Assembly (NCBI RefSeq): GCF_023973145.1
Contig: NZ_CP099546.1
Location: 992,001-1,056,000 of the forward strand
DNA length: 64,000 nucleotides
Source: Natronosalvus vescus
Lineage (GTDB): Archaea; Halobacteriota; Halobacteria; Halobacteriales; Natrialbaceae
Reading direction: 5' to 3'
In this document: piece by piece, positions 52,236 to 60,157 of the stretch
How positions within the stretch are numbered: the stretch's first letter is position 1
How the letters are laid out: each line of letters begins with the position of its first letter
Notes under the pieces: model-generated
Database searches by the model: none
What the model was told of the DNA's origin: nothing
Seen by the model: only the letters and a program-made list of their open reading frames with translations
Translations under genes and position numbers: made by a program

Positions 52236-53173
52236 CGGTTGGCGTCCCGTTGATCGTCACCGAACGTGGGGGCGAACGAGTACGGCGGCCACGGGCCGGT
52301 AAATCGCACCTCGAACCCCGGTTCGGCGGCGATCTCATCGAGCACTGACCCGATCGCCTCTTCGTCGGCCTCGCGGGCCATGACGGTGAGCCGACACAGT
52401 CGCTCGCCGGCGTCCGACCGATCGAATTCCCCGCCGAGATCGACCGAGGTTCGGCGCTCGAGTCGCCGCTGCTCACGGGTGCAGTCCTCGAGTTGCGTTT
52501 GCAGCCTGTTGGTCACGTTCTCCCGCCGGTGTTGGCGAAGCGTCTTCACTCGCTGATCGACCTGTTTCCGCAGGAGGAACGCCTCGCCCTCCGACGCCGT
52601 CTCGATCCGGTCGCGCAGGCTTTTGAGTTCATCGTCCCCCTCGAGTAGCGTCTTCTCGTCCGGCGGCTCCCGCTCGATCACGTCGATCCGGTACTCCCAG
52701 TGGCCGCGGAGATCCGCAAGCGTCGACTCGAGGCGGTCGCGCTCCTCTCGGAGCCAGCCGCGAACGGTGTCGTCGTCGCCGCGGATGATGGTGTCGAACT
52801 GGAACGGCAGTGGCGTACCGAAGGCGTCCGCCGCCCGGTCGATGACCGTCTGATGGCGAACCAGCCAGCGTTTGACCTCGGCGAGGTCGGCAGAATCGTA
52901 CAACTCCTCACACGGGTGGACGACGGCCGCTATCGAGGCGTTCTCGAGGCGGACGAGGGAGACTGGTTCGTCGTCGATTCCAGTGGTCGAGAACGAAGCG
53001 TCATCGTCATCGCCGAGACTGACCACACAGTAAACGTATCGGCCATCCTCGAAGGTGACTCTCGAGTCGTCGTTATCGGCTGGTGTCGTGTTACCATCCC
53101 CGACTGGCGAGTTGTCGTCATCGCCTGGTTCCAGGGGGTCGCCGTCATCGGTCGTCGTGGAGTCACTACTCAT
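52232..53173 (-). CDS. gvpL: gas vesicle protein GvpL (GvpF/L family)
   Basis: This is a 313-residue protein. A 45-residue acidic N-terminus is followed by the GvpF/L fold: GRYVYCVVSL, ASIAAVVHPCEELYD, VKRWLVRHQTVIDRAADAFGTPLPFQFDTII, a charged helical arm (about residues 190-250), and FEVRFTGPWPPYSFAPTF at the end. GvpL acts as a scaffold that contacts other minor Gvp proteins. An ATG at 53179 is an alternative. The start overlaps the gvpK stop. Confidence 0.93.
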   Translation of the reverse strand: MSSDSTTTDDGDPLEPGDDDNSPVGDGNTTPADNDDSRVTFEDGRYVYCVVSLGDDDDASFSTTGIDDEPVSLVRLENASIAAVVHPCEELYDSADLAEVKRWLVRHQTVIDRAADAFGTPLPFQFDTIIRGDDDTVRGWLREERDRLESTLADLRGHWEYRIDVIEREPPDEKTLLEGDDELKSLRDRIETASEGEAFLLRKQVDQRVKTLRQHRRENVTNRLQTQLEDCTREQRRLERRTSVDLGGEFDRSDAGERLCRLTVMAREADEEAIGSVLDEIAAEPGFEVRFTGPWPPYSFAPTFGDDQRDANR

Positions 53174-53513
53174 CGTCATCACCACCGATCGTTGCGTACC
53201 CTGGCCGATCGAGTTCGTCGGCATCGACGTCGAGTCTGGCGATCGCATCCTCCACTAGCCCGTCGAGCTCCATCCGGAGGTCGTCGACGCCGTCTTCGAT
53301 CCCCTCGTCGGCTTTGAGCTGTTCGATCTCGGCCTCGATCGCCGCAAGCTGACGACCCAGCCGGTCGACCTCCTCCGCGGAGAGCTTCGGCGAGTCCATC
53401 CGCCGGACGGCCTCCCGTTCCATCGCCTCGAGGAGGAGTTCGACGACCGTGATGACGAGCGTCATCAGCCCCTGGCGGGCGTCGTCACCCTCGCCGACAT
53501 TGATCCTGGTCAC
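53166..53513 (-). CDS. gvpK: gas vesicle protein GvpK
   Basis: The 115-residue protein reads ARQGLMTLVITVVELLLEAMEREAVRRMDSPKLSAEEVDRLGRQLAAIEAEIEQLK, which is the GvpK signature. Length and pattern are normal. GvpK is an essential minor protein in gas vesicle assembly. It overlaps the gvpJ stop by 4 bases. Confidence 0.94.
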   Translation of the reverse strand: MTRINVGEGDDARQGLMTLVITVVELLLEAMEREAVRRMDSPKLSAEEVDRLGRQLAAIEAEIEQLKADEGIEDGVDDLRMELDGLVEDAIARLDVDADELDRPGYATIGGDDDE

Positions 53514-54031
53514 GCGCTTTCACCATCGGCTTTGGCTGTCTCGGCAGGTGCTTCGTCGTTCGTTTCGTTCGACTCGGACTCATCGACCATCTCGTCGCTC
53601 GAGTCGTGCTGGTGGCAGAATCCGTCGTCTTTCGCCGGGCGCGAGCACCGTTCACCCGACGCCGTGAGCGCCTTGCATTGGTCGGTAGTCTGTGATTGAG
53701 CTTCAGCGTCCTCGTCACCGCCTCCGTCGTCCGTCAAGTTGACCCCTTGAGTGGGGGCGATCGGCGGGGCCGGCCGCTCCATCTCGGCGAGCTCGGGATC
53801 GCCGGCCGCCTCGGCGACACGGCGCATATCCGTCCCCTCGGGGAACTCGAGCCCGTATTTTGCGGCCGTCTCGAAGGAGGCGATCGCCGCTCGAATCTGG
53901 ATGCCGAGCAACTGGGTGTCGCCGATCGAGACGGCGATGTCGGCGTTGATAACGATGCCTTTGTCGAGCAGGAGTTCGACGACTTCGGCGAGGTCGGCCT
54001 GCTGTCGACTCGGCTGGACGGCGTCCACCAT
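53510..54031 (-). CDS. gvpJ: gas vesicle protein GvpJ with a C-terminal zinc-binding-like motif
   Basis: Residues 1-65 are GvpA-like: DLAEVVELLLDKGIVINADIAVSIGDTQLLGIQIRAAIASFETAAKYGLEFP, as in GvpJ. The rest is a tail of about 105 residues with acidic low complexity and a Cys/His cluster: Cys119, Cys129, Cys139 and His142 in the pattern CKALTASGERC...GFCHQH. Known GvpJ proteins are near 100-115 residues, so this tail is an addition. It overlaps the upstream stop by one base. Confidence 0.9.
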   Translation of the reverse strand: MVDAVQPSRQQADLAEVVELLLDKGIVINADIAVSIGDTQLLGIQIRAAIASFETAAKYGLEFPEGTDMRRVAEAAGDPELAEMERPAPPIAPTQGVNLTDDGGGDEDAEAQSQTTDQCKALTASGERCSRPAKDDGFCHQHDSSDEMVDESESNETNDEAPAETAKADGESA

Positions 54032-54966
54032 CAGCGCTCACCCCGCCGCTTGCGTTCACGTTCGATCTCGAACCGCCTCCCGTAGATCCGCCGTCGGGAT
54101 GGAGCGGTCGACAATCGCACCTGCTGGGGTACCGTCGAGTACCGGGCGTCGCTGCCCAGGTCGGCGCGACCGACCGGCATCGTCGAGGCGGCCGTCGGAT
54201 TGCGCGAGTTCGTCCCGCGATCCGTCCGTCGCATCCGTTCGCGGTTCCACTCGTAGAGGTCTTCGAATTCCTCGTGGGCCTCGAGGAGTGCGTCTCGAAC
54301 GCCGTCGATTCCACGCATTGCGCCCTGCTGGATCGCCACCTGGACGTACTCCGGATCCTCCAGGACGTCGACGTCCATCCTCTCGAACGTTTCCTCGGGT
54401 TCGAAGTCCATCCCCGACTCGTCACCCATGAGACCGTCGTCGTCGGTAACCGCCGACACCGCCGATCCGACCAGCGAATCGTCGTCGCCGACGTCGTCGA
54501 TCGTGTCCGACAGCTCCGCCCCTGCATCCAGGATGTCGCCGAACTCGCTCGCGTTCCACATTCCGACGAGTTCGAGTGCGTCGAGCACCGCACCGAAGTC
54601 GATCGCCTCGCTCGGATCTCGTTCCCGTAGCGCCTCCGGGATATCGCCCGTTTCTATCGTCTCGAGTAACTCCTCGAGATCGACGGCATCGGTCAATTCC
54701 CCGAGGTCGACCGTCTCGAGGAACGTCGTTAGCACCGATGCGATGTCGGCAAGCGCATCGAAGTTCTCACGCACCGCCTCGCGTTCGTCGCTCTCGAGCG
54801 CGTCGATCGACTCGACGTCCTCGAGCAGTTCTTCGAGTCCGGAGAGCGCGGTCTTCCCGGCGTTGATGGCGTCGTCGATATCGATCTCTTCGAGAGCGTC
54901 GGTGGCGTCTTCCCCTTCGAGATCGAAATCCACGCTCGCGACCTCGAGTTCGTCGTCGTCACTCAT
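54031..54966 (-). CDS. gvpI: protein in the GvpI position, with long acidic helical N-terminus and basic C-terminus
   Basis: The 311-residue protein lies between gvpH and gvpJ, where gvpI is found in halobacteria. Residues 1-210 are acidic and helical (INAGKTALSGLEELLEDVESIDALESDEREAVRENFDAL; LVGMWNASEFGDILDAGAELSDTIDD). Residues 245-311 are basic and end RRRIYGRRFEIERERKRRGER, which recalls the basic GvpI. GvpI proper is about 144 residues, so this may be a fusion or a replacement. The assignment rests mainly on position. It overlaps gvpH by 8 bases. Confidence 0.6.
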   Translation of the reverse strand: MSDDDELEVASVDFDLEGEDATDALEEIDIDDAINAGKTALSGLEELLEDVESIDALESDEREAVRENFDALADIASVLTTFLETVDLGELTDAVDLEELLETIETGDIPEALRERDPSEAIDFGAVLDALELVGMWNASEFGDILDAGAELSDTIDDVGDDDSLVGSAVSAVTDDDGLMGDESGMDFEPEETFERMDVDVLEDPEYVQVAIQQGAMRGIDGVRDALLEAHEEFEDLYEWNRERMRRTDRGTNSRNPTAASTMPVGRADLGSDARYSTVPQQVRLSTAPSRRRIYGRRFEIERERKRRGER

Positions 54967-55663
54967 CGGACTCACCTCCGGTATCGGCTGCCCCGGGCCT
55001 GGACTCAGACTCTGCCTCGCTCGAAGTCGTGTTGTCGTCTCGCGCTCGTGTCGTCGAATCGGTATCGACCCGGTCACCTCGATCGTCGTCCGCTCTCCGC
55101 ACCACCACCGTGAGCACGTCGTTGTTTATCGCCGCGGTTTCTGTCGTCTCCGACCACGGAATCTCGACGCGCTCGAGTTCGGTCGTCCCGACGGCGACCA
55201 CAAGACTGCCATTTTCAACCCCGACCCGAACGTCTCCGGGATCGACGGTCGATAGATCGGCGACGATCTCGAGTTCGTCGTCGTAGCGATTGACGGTCAC
55301 ATCGACAGCAGGCTCGTTTTCTCGAATCCGTCGACGTCGAGGATGACGCTCGAACCCTCTGTCGTTTTCAGACTCGTGATCGCCGACGGCTGACTCGAGT
55401 GGATTCATCCGAACGTCCAGATCGACGTCGAACGACGATCGGTCGGAATCTGCCTCGTAGCGGTTCTCCGTGTACGGGTTCTGGTGGTCGCCCGGGATCC
55501 CCCGCCGTCGCTGTGGCCGACCACGTCCGGTGCTCGCGTCGTCGATCGCCTCGAACAGCCGGAACAGTTGTGAGATGATGCCGCCGGGTCGATCGGTACG
55601 CTCGTCGTCCGGCGGTTCCTCTGCCCCATTCGATTCGCCCGGGTCATGTGGCGGATCTACCAT
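54959..55663 (-). CDS. gvpH: gas vesicle protein GvpH (Hsp20-like)
   Basis: This is a 234-residue protein. The N-terminal 80 residues are polar with GIISQLFRLFEAIDDAS. The core (about 120-200) is Hsp20/alpha-crystallin-like: PAVDVTVNRYDDELEIVADLSTVDPGDVRVGVENGSLVVAV and NNDVLTVVVRR. The tail is acidic. GvpH has chaperone-like behaviour towards gas vesicle proteins. The start overlaps the gvpG stop by one base. Confidence 0.88.
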   Translation of the reverse strand: MVDPPHDPGESNGAEEPPDDERTDRPGGIISQLFRLFEAIDDASTGRGRPQRRRGIPGDHQNPYTENRYEADSDRSSFDVDLDVRMNPLESAVGDHESENDRGFERHPRRRRIRENEPAVDVTVNRYDDELEIVADLSTVDPGDVRVGVENGSLVVAVGTTELERVEIPWSETTETAAINNDVLTVVVRRADDDRGDRVDTDSTTRARDDNTTSSEAESESRPGAADTGGESDE

Positions 55664-55941
55664 CAGGATCGCACCTCCACTCGGCCGCTCATAAGTTCCT
55701 CGTGTACCTCGCGAGCGATCTCGAGGTCGGCCTCGATGTCGGCTTTTCGTCGTTCGTACTCCGTCTCCGACCGCTCACCCAGTTCGTAGAGCAGCCGATT
55801 CTCCTTCAGTTCGTCCTCGAGCGCGTCGATGTCGTACAATTCGTCGAGCGCGAGCGTGTGCAGCGTCTCGACGAGGGTGACGAACGGCCGAAAGAGGAGG
55901 TCGTCGATGATGATCGCGAAGACGGTGAATAGCATAGTCAT
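55663..55941 (-). CDS. gvpG: gas vesicle protein GvpG
   Basis: The 92-residue protein has a hydrophobic start (MTMLFTVFAIIIDDLLFRPFVTLVETLHTLAL) and a charged helix (LKENRLLYELGERSETEYERRKADIEADL) typical of GvpG. Length is normal. Its ATG overlaps the gvpF stop by 4 bases. Confidence 0.92.
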   Translation of the reverse strand: MTMLFTVFAIIIDDLLFRPFVTLVETLHTLALDELYDIDALEDELKENRLLYELGERSETEYERRKADIEADLEIAREVHEELMSGRVEVRS

Positions 55942-56627
55942 CGTTGGGCTCCGATCTGGATGTCGACGAAATTGTACGGGGCGAACGGGCCCGAGTACTG
56001 GACGATCACGTCCTCGAGGGACTCCTCGAGCGAGCCGATCGCACTGTCAAACGCCTCTCGATCCGAGCGCTCGACCAGATACGACCGGTTGAGCAACAGT
56101 CGATCACTGAATCGACCGTTATCGACCTGTTCGACGGCTAGTGGGTCGAGTTCGTCCGCTACGAGGGATTCGACGTCGTCCTCGCCGACCGTCGCCTCCG
56201 GTTCGGTGACGAGTTTGACGCCGAGTTCGACGCGGCCGTCGATTTCGTGGAGCGTGCGTCTGAACGCACTGCGCCCACCACGGAGGACGTTCTTCAGTGC
56301 CCGCTCGCTCTCGAAGACCATTCCGAACCGCATCGGCACGATCGTTCGACCCCCATCGCTGGTCATGAGTGCTCTGAGCACCTCGTCGTGTCGTTTGGCG
56401 TCCTCGTCGGTCTGTTCGGGGTCGGTGACGTCGATGGGGGAAGCGAGGGCAGCGAGTCGCCCGTGTGTCACCGGGTAGATCTTCGACGCACCCCTGACGG
56501 CACCGTTCTCGAGTTTCAGGTCGTTCCCTTCTCCCTCACTTTCGCTCCCGTCCGGATCGACGTCGAAGGTCGTCGCGTCACTCGCGGCGACGATCCCGTA
56601 GACGTAGTGGTAACTCGCGTCGGTCAC
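55938..56627 (-). CDS. gvpF: gas vesicle protein GvpF (GvpF/L family)
   Basis: This is a 229-residue protein: YHYVYGIVAASDATTF, GRLAALASPIDVTDPEQTDEDAKRHDEVLRALMTSDGGRTIVPMRFGMVF, FRRTLHEIDGRVELGVKL, and YSGPFAPYNFVDIQIGA. These are all GvpF/L signatures. It is the first recognised gene of the operon. The start is the GTG at 56627, which has a perfect GGAGGT six bases upstream. GvpF contacts GvpA during gas vesicle nucleation, but gvpA is not in this window. Confidence 0.94.
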   Translation of the reverse strand: MTDASYHYVYGIVAASDATTFDVDPDGSESEGEGNDLKLENGAVRGASKIYPVTHGRLAALASPIDVTDPEQTDEDAKRHDEVLRALMTSDGGRTIVPMRFGMVFESERALKNVLRGGRSAFRRTLHEIDGRVELGVKLVTEPEATVGEDDVESLVADELDPLAVEQVDNGRFSDRLLLNRSYLVERSDREAFDSAIGSLEESLEDVIVQYSGPFAPYNFVDIQIGAQR

Positions 56628-56633
56628 TCTCTG

Positions 56634-56639
56634 ACCTCC
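56634..56639 (-). promoter_or_regulatory. Shine-Dalgarno sequence for gvpF
   Basis: GGAGGT on the minus strand ends 6 bases before the GTG at 56627. It selects this start and implies that gvpF is translated from a leadered or upstream-coupled mRNA. Confidence 0.65.
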
Positions 56640-56960
56640 GATATCTGTTCGGTCGCAGCAGCTGTAGCCAGGTCACCAGCGACTGGTCGGCAAGCACCTG
56701 CAGGACTCTCGTGTAACTGTAGCGACCCCAACCGTCCGTCGACCGTCGGGTGCCGCCGATGTGGACTCCGTTTCATAGTGGGCCTCCCTCGAGTTCGTCG
56801 CGTTCGAGTTCGATGCGTGTGCGAGTGCGAGTGTACACGCGATAACGACGGCGTGAACCACCACTCGGTCGTCGACACGTTCAATGGGGGCGCGGGTTAT
56901 CGTGGTGCTTGCAGATGCAGTCTCCGTTCACACACGCCGAAGGGGAGACAGCCAGCAGAT

Positions 56961-57005
56961 TGCTGTGACTGGTAACCGCCAGTCGATGCTGTGACTGGCA
57001 ACCGC
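56961..57005 (+). repeat. two direct 19-base repeats upstream of the mutase promoter
   Basis: Copies at 56961-56979 and 56987-57005 share tgctgtgactgg(t/c)aaccgc with one mismatch and start 26 bases apart. The first also forms actgg...ccagt. They lie just upstream of the TATA box, as regulator sites do. Confidence 0.6.
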
Positions 57006-57028
57006 GCGCCCCCGATAGCTCCCGGAAT

Positions 57029-57036
57029 CCTTAATG
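57029..57036 (+). promoter_or_regulatory. TATA box of the methylmalonyl-CoA mutase gene
   Basis: The sequence ccttaatg lies 25-32 bases before the ATG at 57061. It overlaps the upstream in-frame ATG at 57034, which argues against that start. Confidence 0.55.
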
Positions 57037-57060
57037 GAACGTCCAGCAAAAATTACGATC

Positions 57061-58761
57061 ATGTACGACGATGAGGATCTCGAGACGATCCGCTCCGCCG
57101 AGTCCGAGTGGGAGGAGGAAACCCTCGAGCCAGTCCTCGACCGATTCGGTGAACGCAAGGATCGATTCGCGACGATCTCGAACCTCGAGGTCAATCGGCT
57201 GTACACGCCCGACGACGTCGAGGGGCTCGATTTCCTCGAGGATCTGGGCTTCCCCGGCGAGGAACCCTACACGCGAGGGCCGTACCCGACGATGTATCGG
57301 GGTCGGACGTGGACGATGCGCCAGTTCGCCGGCTTCGGGACGGCCGAAGAGACCAACGAGCGGTTCCACTATCTGATCGAGCAGGGCCAGACCGGGCTGT
57401 CGACGGCGTTCGACATGCCCACGCTGATGGGACTCGATTCGGACGACCCGATGAGCGACGGCGAGGTCGGCAGGGAAGGCGTCGCCGTCGACACCCTGCG
57501 AGACATGGAGATCCTCTTCGACGGCATCGACGTCGACGATGTCTCCACGAGTTTCACGATCAACCCCTCCGCACCCGTCATCTACGCGATGTACGTCGCC
57601 CTGGCCGACCAGCAGGGCGTCCCGCGCGAACGGATCCGCGGCACCCTCCAGAACGACATGTTCAAGGAGTTCATCGCCCAGAAGGAGTGGGTGATCCCGC
57701 CGGATCCGTCGCTCAAACTCGTCACCGACGTCGTCGAGTTCAGCGCCGAGGAGACGCCAAAGTTCCACCCCATTTCGGTCTCGGGCTATCACATCCGCGA
57801 GGCCGGCTCGACTGCCGTCCAGGAACTCGCCTTCACGCTCGCCGACGGCTTCGGCTACGTCGAAGACGCCATCGAGCGCGGCCTCGAGGTCGACGAGTTC
57901 GCCCCTCGGCTGTCGTTCTTCTTCAACTGTCACAACTCCTTCTTCGAGGAGATCGCCAAGTTCCGCGCGGCCCGCCGGATCTATGCCCGCGTGATGGACG
58001 AGTGGTACGACGCCGAGCGGGCGGAGTCCAAACGGCTGAAGTTCCACACGCAAACGGCCGGCCAGTCGCTGACGGCCCAGCAGCCGATCAATAACGTCGC
58101 TCGGGTGACGATGCAGGCGCTGGCGGGCGTCCTCGGGGGCACGCAGTCGCTGCACACCAACAGCTTCGACGAGGCGCTCGCCCTGCCCAGCGAGAAGGCC
58201 GTCCGGGTCGCCCTGCGCACCCAGCAGATAATCGCCGAGGAGTCCGGTGCTGCGGACATCGTCGATCCGCTGGGCGGGTCGTTCGCCGTCGAGGCGCTCA
58301 CGAACGAGACGGAAAAACGAGCCATGCGCTACATCGAGCACATCCGCGACCTCGGTGACGGCTCGGTTCGCGACGGCATCCTCCAGGGGATCGACGACGG
58401 CTACTTCCTCCGGGAGATCCAGGAGGCCTCCTACGAGTACCAGGAACGCGTCGAACGCGAGGAGGAGGTCGTCGTCGGCGTCAACAAGTTCACGATCGAC
58501 GAGGACACTTCCCCCGACATCCTCCACGTCGACGAAACTACCCAGGATCGCCAGCTGAACCGTCTCGAGCAGACGAAAGCCGACCGCGACGACGAAGCCG
58601 TTGAGGCGACGCTGTCGGCGCTCGAGGAGGCGATCGGAAACGACGAGAACACCATTCCATACATCGTCGACGCGGTCAAAGCCTACGCGACGATGGGCGA
58701 GATCATGCAGGTGTTCGAACAGCAGTACGGCGCCTACACCGAACAGATAGGGCTCGCCTAG
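57061..58761 (+). CDS. mcm: methylmalonyl-CoA mutase, large (catalytic) subunit
   Basis: The 566-residue TIM-barrel enzyme interconverts methylmalonyl-CoA and succinyl-CoA with adenosylcobalamin, a step of propionyl-CoA use. Signatures are YTRGPYPTMYRGRTWTMRQFAGFGTAEETNERF, GQTGLSTAFDMPTLMGLDSDDP, HPISVSGYHIREAGSTAVQELAFTLADG and FHTQTAGQSLTAQQPINNV. The B12-binding domain is not in this protein; archaea encode it as a separate small subunit, which is not in the window. The start at 57061 is chosen by the TATA spacing and the MYDDEDLETIR start typical of the family. Confidence 0.96.
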   Translation: MYDDEDLETIRSAESEWEEETLEPVLDRFGERKDRFATISNLEVNRLYTPDDVEGLDFLEDLGFPGEEPYTRGPYPTMYRGRTWTMRQFAGFGTAEETNERFHYLIEQGQTGLSTAFDMPTLMGLDSDDPMSDGEVGREGVAVDTLRDMEILFDGIDVDDVSTSFTINPSAPVIYAMYVALADQQGVPRERIRGTLQNDMFKEFIAQKEWVIPPDPSLKLVTDVVEFSAEETPKFHPISVSGYHIREAGSTAVQELAFTLADGFGYVEDAIERGLEVDEFAPRLSFFFNCHNSFFEEIAKFRAARRIYARVMDEWYDAERAESKRLKFHTQTAGQSLTAQQPINNVARVTMQALAGVLGGTQSLHTNSFDEALALPSEKAVRVALRTQQIIAEESGAADIVDPLGGSFAVEALTNETEKRAMRYIEHIRDLGDGSVRDGILQGIDDGYFLREIQEASYEYQERVEREEEVVVGVNKFTIDEDTSPDILHVDETTQDRQLNRLEQTKADRDDEAVEATLSALEEAIGNDENTIPYIVDAVKAYATMGEIMQVFEQQYGAYTEQIGLA

Positions 58762-59006
58762 TGGCGTTACAAGCCTGAACTGATGGGTGGAATCGATGAT
58801 GGTCGTCCGAGTGTCCCCATCAGTCGACGCTTGACGGAGCACTAGATCGGTTTTCGCCTTCTCCCCCGATACGGGGCAGACATTTTTCGATGTCGAGACA
58901 CGGGATACCGTCTCGAGCCGTCGCAGTGGTGACGTCGGTGTGACCTGGTAAAGCCGATGTTCGCGAAGGTATATCGGACTCACGATCCAATCTCCGGTGT
59001 GATTCC

Positions 59007-59870
59007 GTGAGTGACCCATCGAATGCTGAAACGGATCGCCTCCCGGCGGGAGCGACAATCGGGCGGAGCGCCCTCCGCGTGTCGGATCTCGAGGAGACGA
59101 CCGAGTTCTATCGAACCGTCGTCGGACTCAGGGTACTCAGTCGATCCGACGCGACGGCGGTGCTCGGCGTCGAGGGGACGCCGCTTCTCGTTCTAGAACG
59201 TGATTCGGACGCCCAGCCTCGCCACCGAAGCGCCACCGGCCTCTACCACAACGCGTTTTGGGTTCCTTCCCGCGAGGCGCTCGGCGACGCGCTAAACCGG
59301 ATCCGGGATCGGTGGCACCTCGGTGGGGCGTCCGACCACGGCGTGAGCGAGGCGCTGTACTGCACCGATCCCGAGGGAAATGGCGTCGAAATCTACCGCG
59401 ATTATCCCCGCGAGTCGTGGCCGAGTGGTGACGACAATCCCATACGGATGACAACTGAACCGCTAGATCTCGCCACGATCTCGGCGGCCGCCGCGGGTGA
59501 CGAGCACGTCCCGGCGGGAACCGACGTCGGCCACGTCCACCTGGAAGTATCCTCGCTCGAGTCGTTCAGGACGTTCTACGTGGACGTGCTCGGGTTCGAG
59601 GTCACGACGACAGTTCCTGGGGCGGTGTTCGTCTCCGCCGGGGGCTATCACCACCACCTCGGGGCGAACACGTGGCACCACCGAACGGCGTCGGTCGATG
59701 GGCGGGGTCTGTCGTGGCTCGAGGTACTCCTTCCAGAAGCGAGCGACCTCGAGGCGCTTCAGGATCGCCTCGAGAGCCACAACGTGCAGGTCACGAAGCG
59801 TGAGGAGGGCATATCCGTCGACGACCCCGATGGCATCCAGGTTCGGTGTCGAGTGGGATCGCCGACGTAG
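59007..59870 (+). CDS. two-domain VOC protein (catechol 2,3-dioxygenase CatE-like)
   Basis: This is a 287-residue protein with two vicinal-oxygen-chelate halves. The first shows IGRSALRVSDLEETTEFYRTVVGL, YHNAFWVPSR and DPEGNGVEIYRDYPRESW; the second shows VGHVHLEVSSLESFRTFYVDVLGFEVT, YHHHLGANTW and VDDPDGIQVRC. Metal ligands His and Glu appear in the second half. The family includes extradiol dioxygenases and glyoxalases; the substrate is not certain. It starts with GTG and follows the mutase gene by 245 bases. Confidence 0.88.
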   Translation: MSDPSNAETDRLPAGATIGRSALRVSDLEETTEFYRTVVGLRVLSRSDATAVLGVEGTPLLVLERDSDAQPRHRSATGLYHNAFWVPSREALGDALNRIRDRWHLGGASDHGVSEALYCTDPEGNGVEIYRDYPRESWPSGDDNPIRMTTEPLDLATISAAAAGDEHVPAGTDVGHVHLEVSSLESFRTFYVDVLGFEVTTTVPGAVFVSAGGYHHHLGANTWHHRTASVDGRGLSWLEVLLPEASDLEALQDRLESHNVQVTKREEGISVDDPDGIQVRCRVGSPT

Positions 59871-59964
59871 ACGACTGTTTCCTGGTTCGTCTCCCGATTA
59901 CAATAGCAGGCGCCTTCGATCGATCACCGAAACGCACTTGTTGCTGACACGAACAGTTCGGACA

Positions 59965-60138
59965 ATGGCCGAAGACGCCGTCCTCCACCGTCTCAACGTG
60001 ATCATCGTTCTGCTGGTCGCGATACTCGCCATCCTGTTGTGGCCCGTTCTCACTCCGCTCATCCTGTTCGCGAACGTCGTTATCGTCTTGCTCGTGGGAC
60101 TCGGGCTTAGCTGGGCGCTACTGCAGCGCGTTCGGTGA
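59965..60138 (+). CDS. small two-span membrane protein
   Basis: The 57-residue product (MAEDAVLHRLNVIIVLLVAILAI, then LILFANVVIVLLVGLGLSWALLQRVR) has two hydrophobic helices. I do not recognise it. It faces the convergent methyltransferase gene with a 19-base gap. Confidence 0.6.
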   Translation: MAEDAVLHRLNVIIVLLVAILAILLWPVLTPLILFANVVIVLLVGLGLSWALLQRVR

Positions 60139-60157
60139 GCCCGCCACCGTCGTCACC

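Larger units (their letters stand above)
56628..57060. other. spacer between gvpF and methylmalonyl-CoA mutase; possible leader cistron and repeats
   Basis: On the minus strand a frame ending at 56624 (ATG 56776, 50 codons) overlaps the gvpF start by 4 bases, but it has no recognisable motif. The spacer holds no gvpA-like or other gas vesicle gene. It also carries the direct repeats and promoter of the mutase gene. Confidence 0.5.

Noticed and set aside
56628-57060. Missing gvpA or gvpO hidden in the spacer upstream of gvpF
   Set aside because: None of the frames on either strand shows the GvpA core (such as LxxxLDKGVVIDxWxRISLVGI) or GvpO motifs.
57031-59058. 675-codon open frame on the minus strand opposite the methylmalonyl-CoA mutase gene
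   Set aside because: It is a shadow of the mutase gene and has no motif; the mutase is certain.
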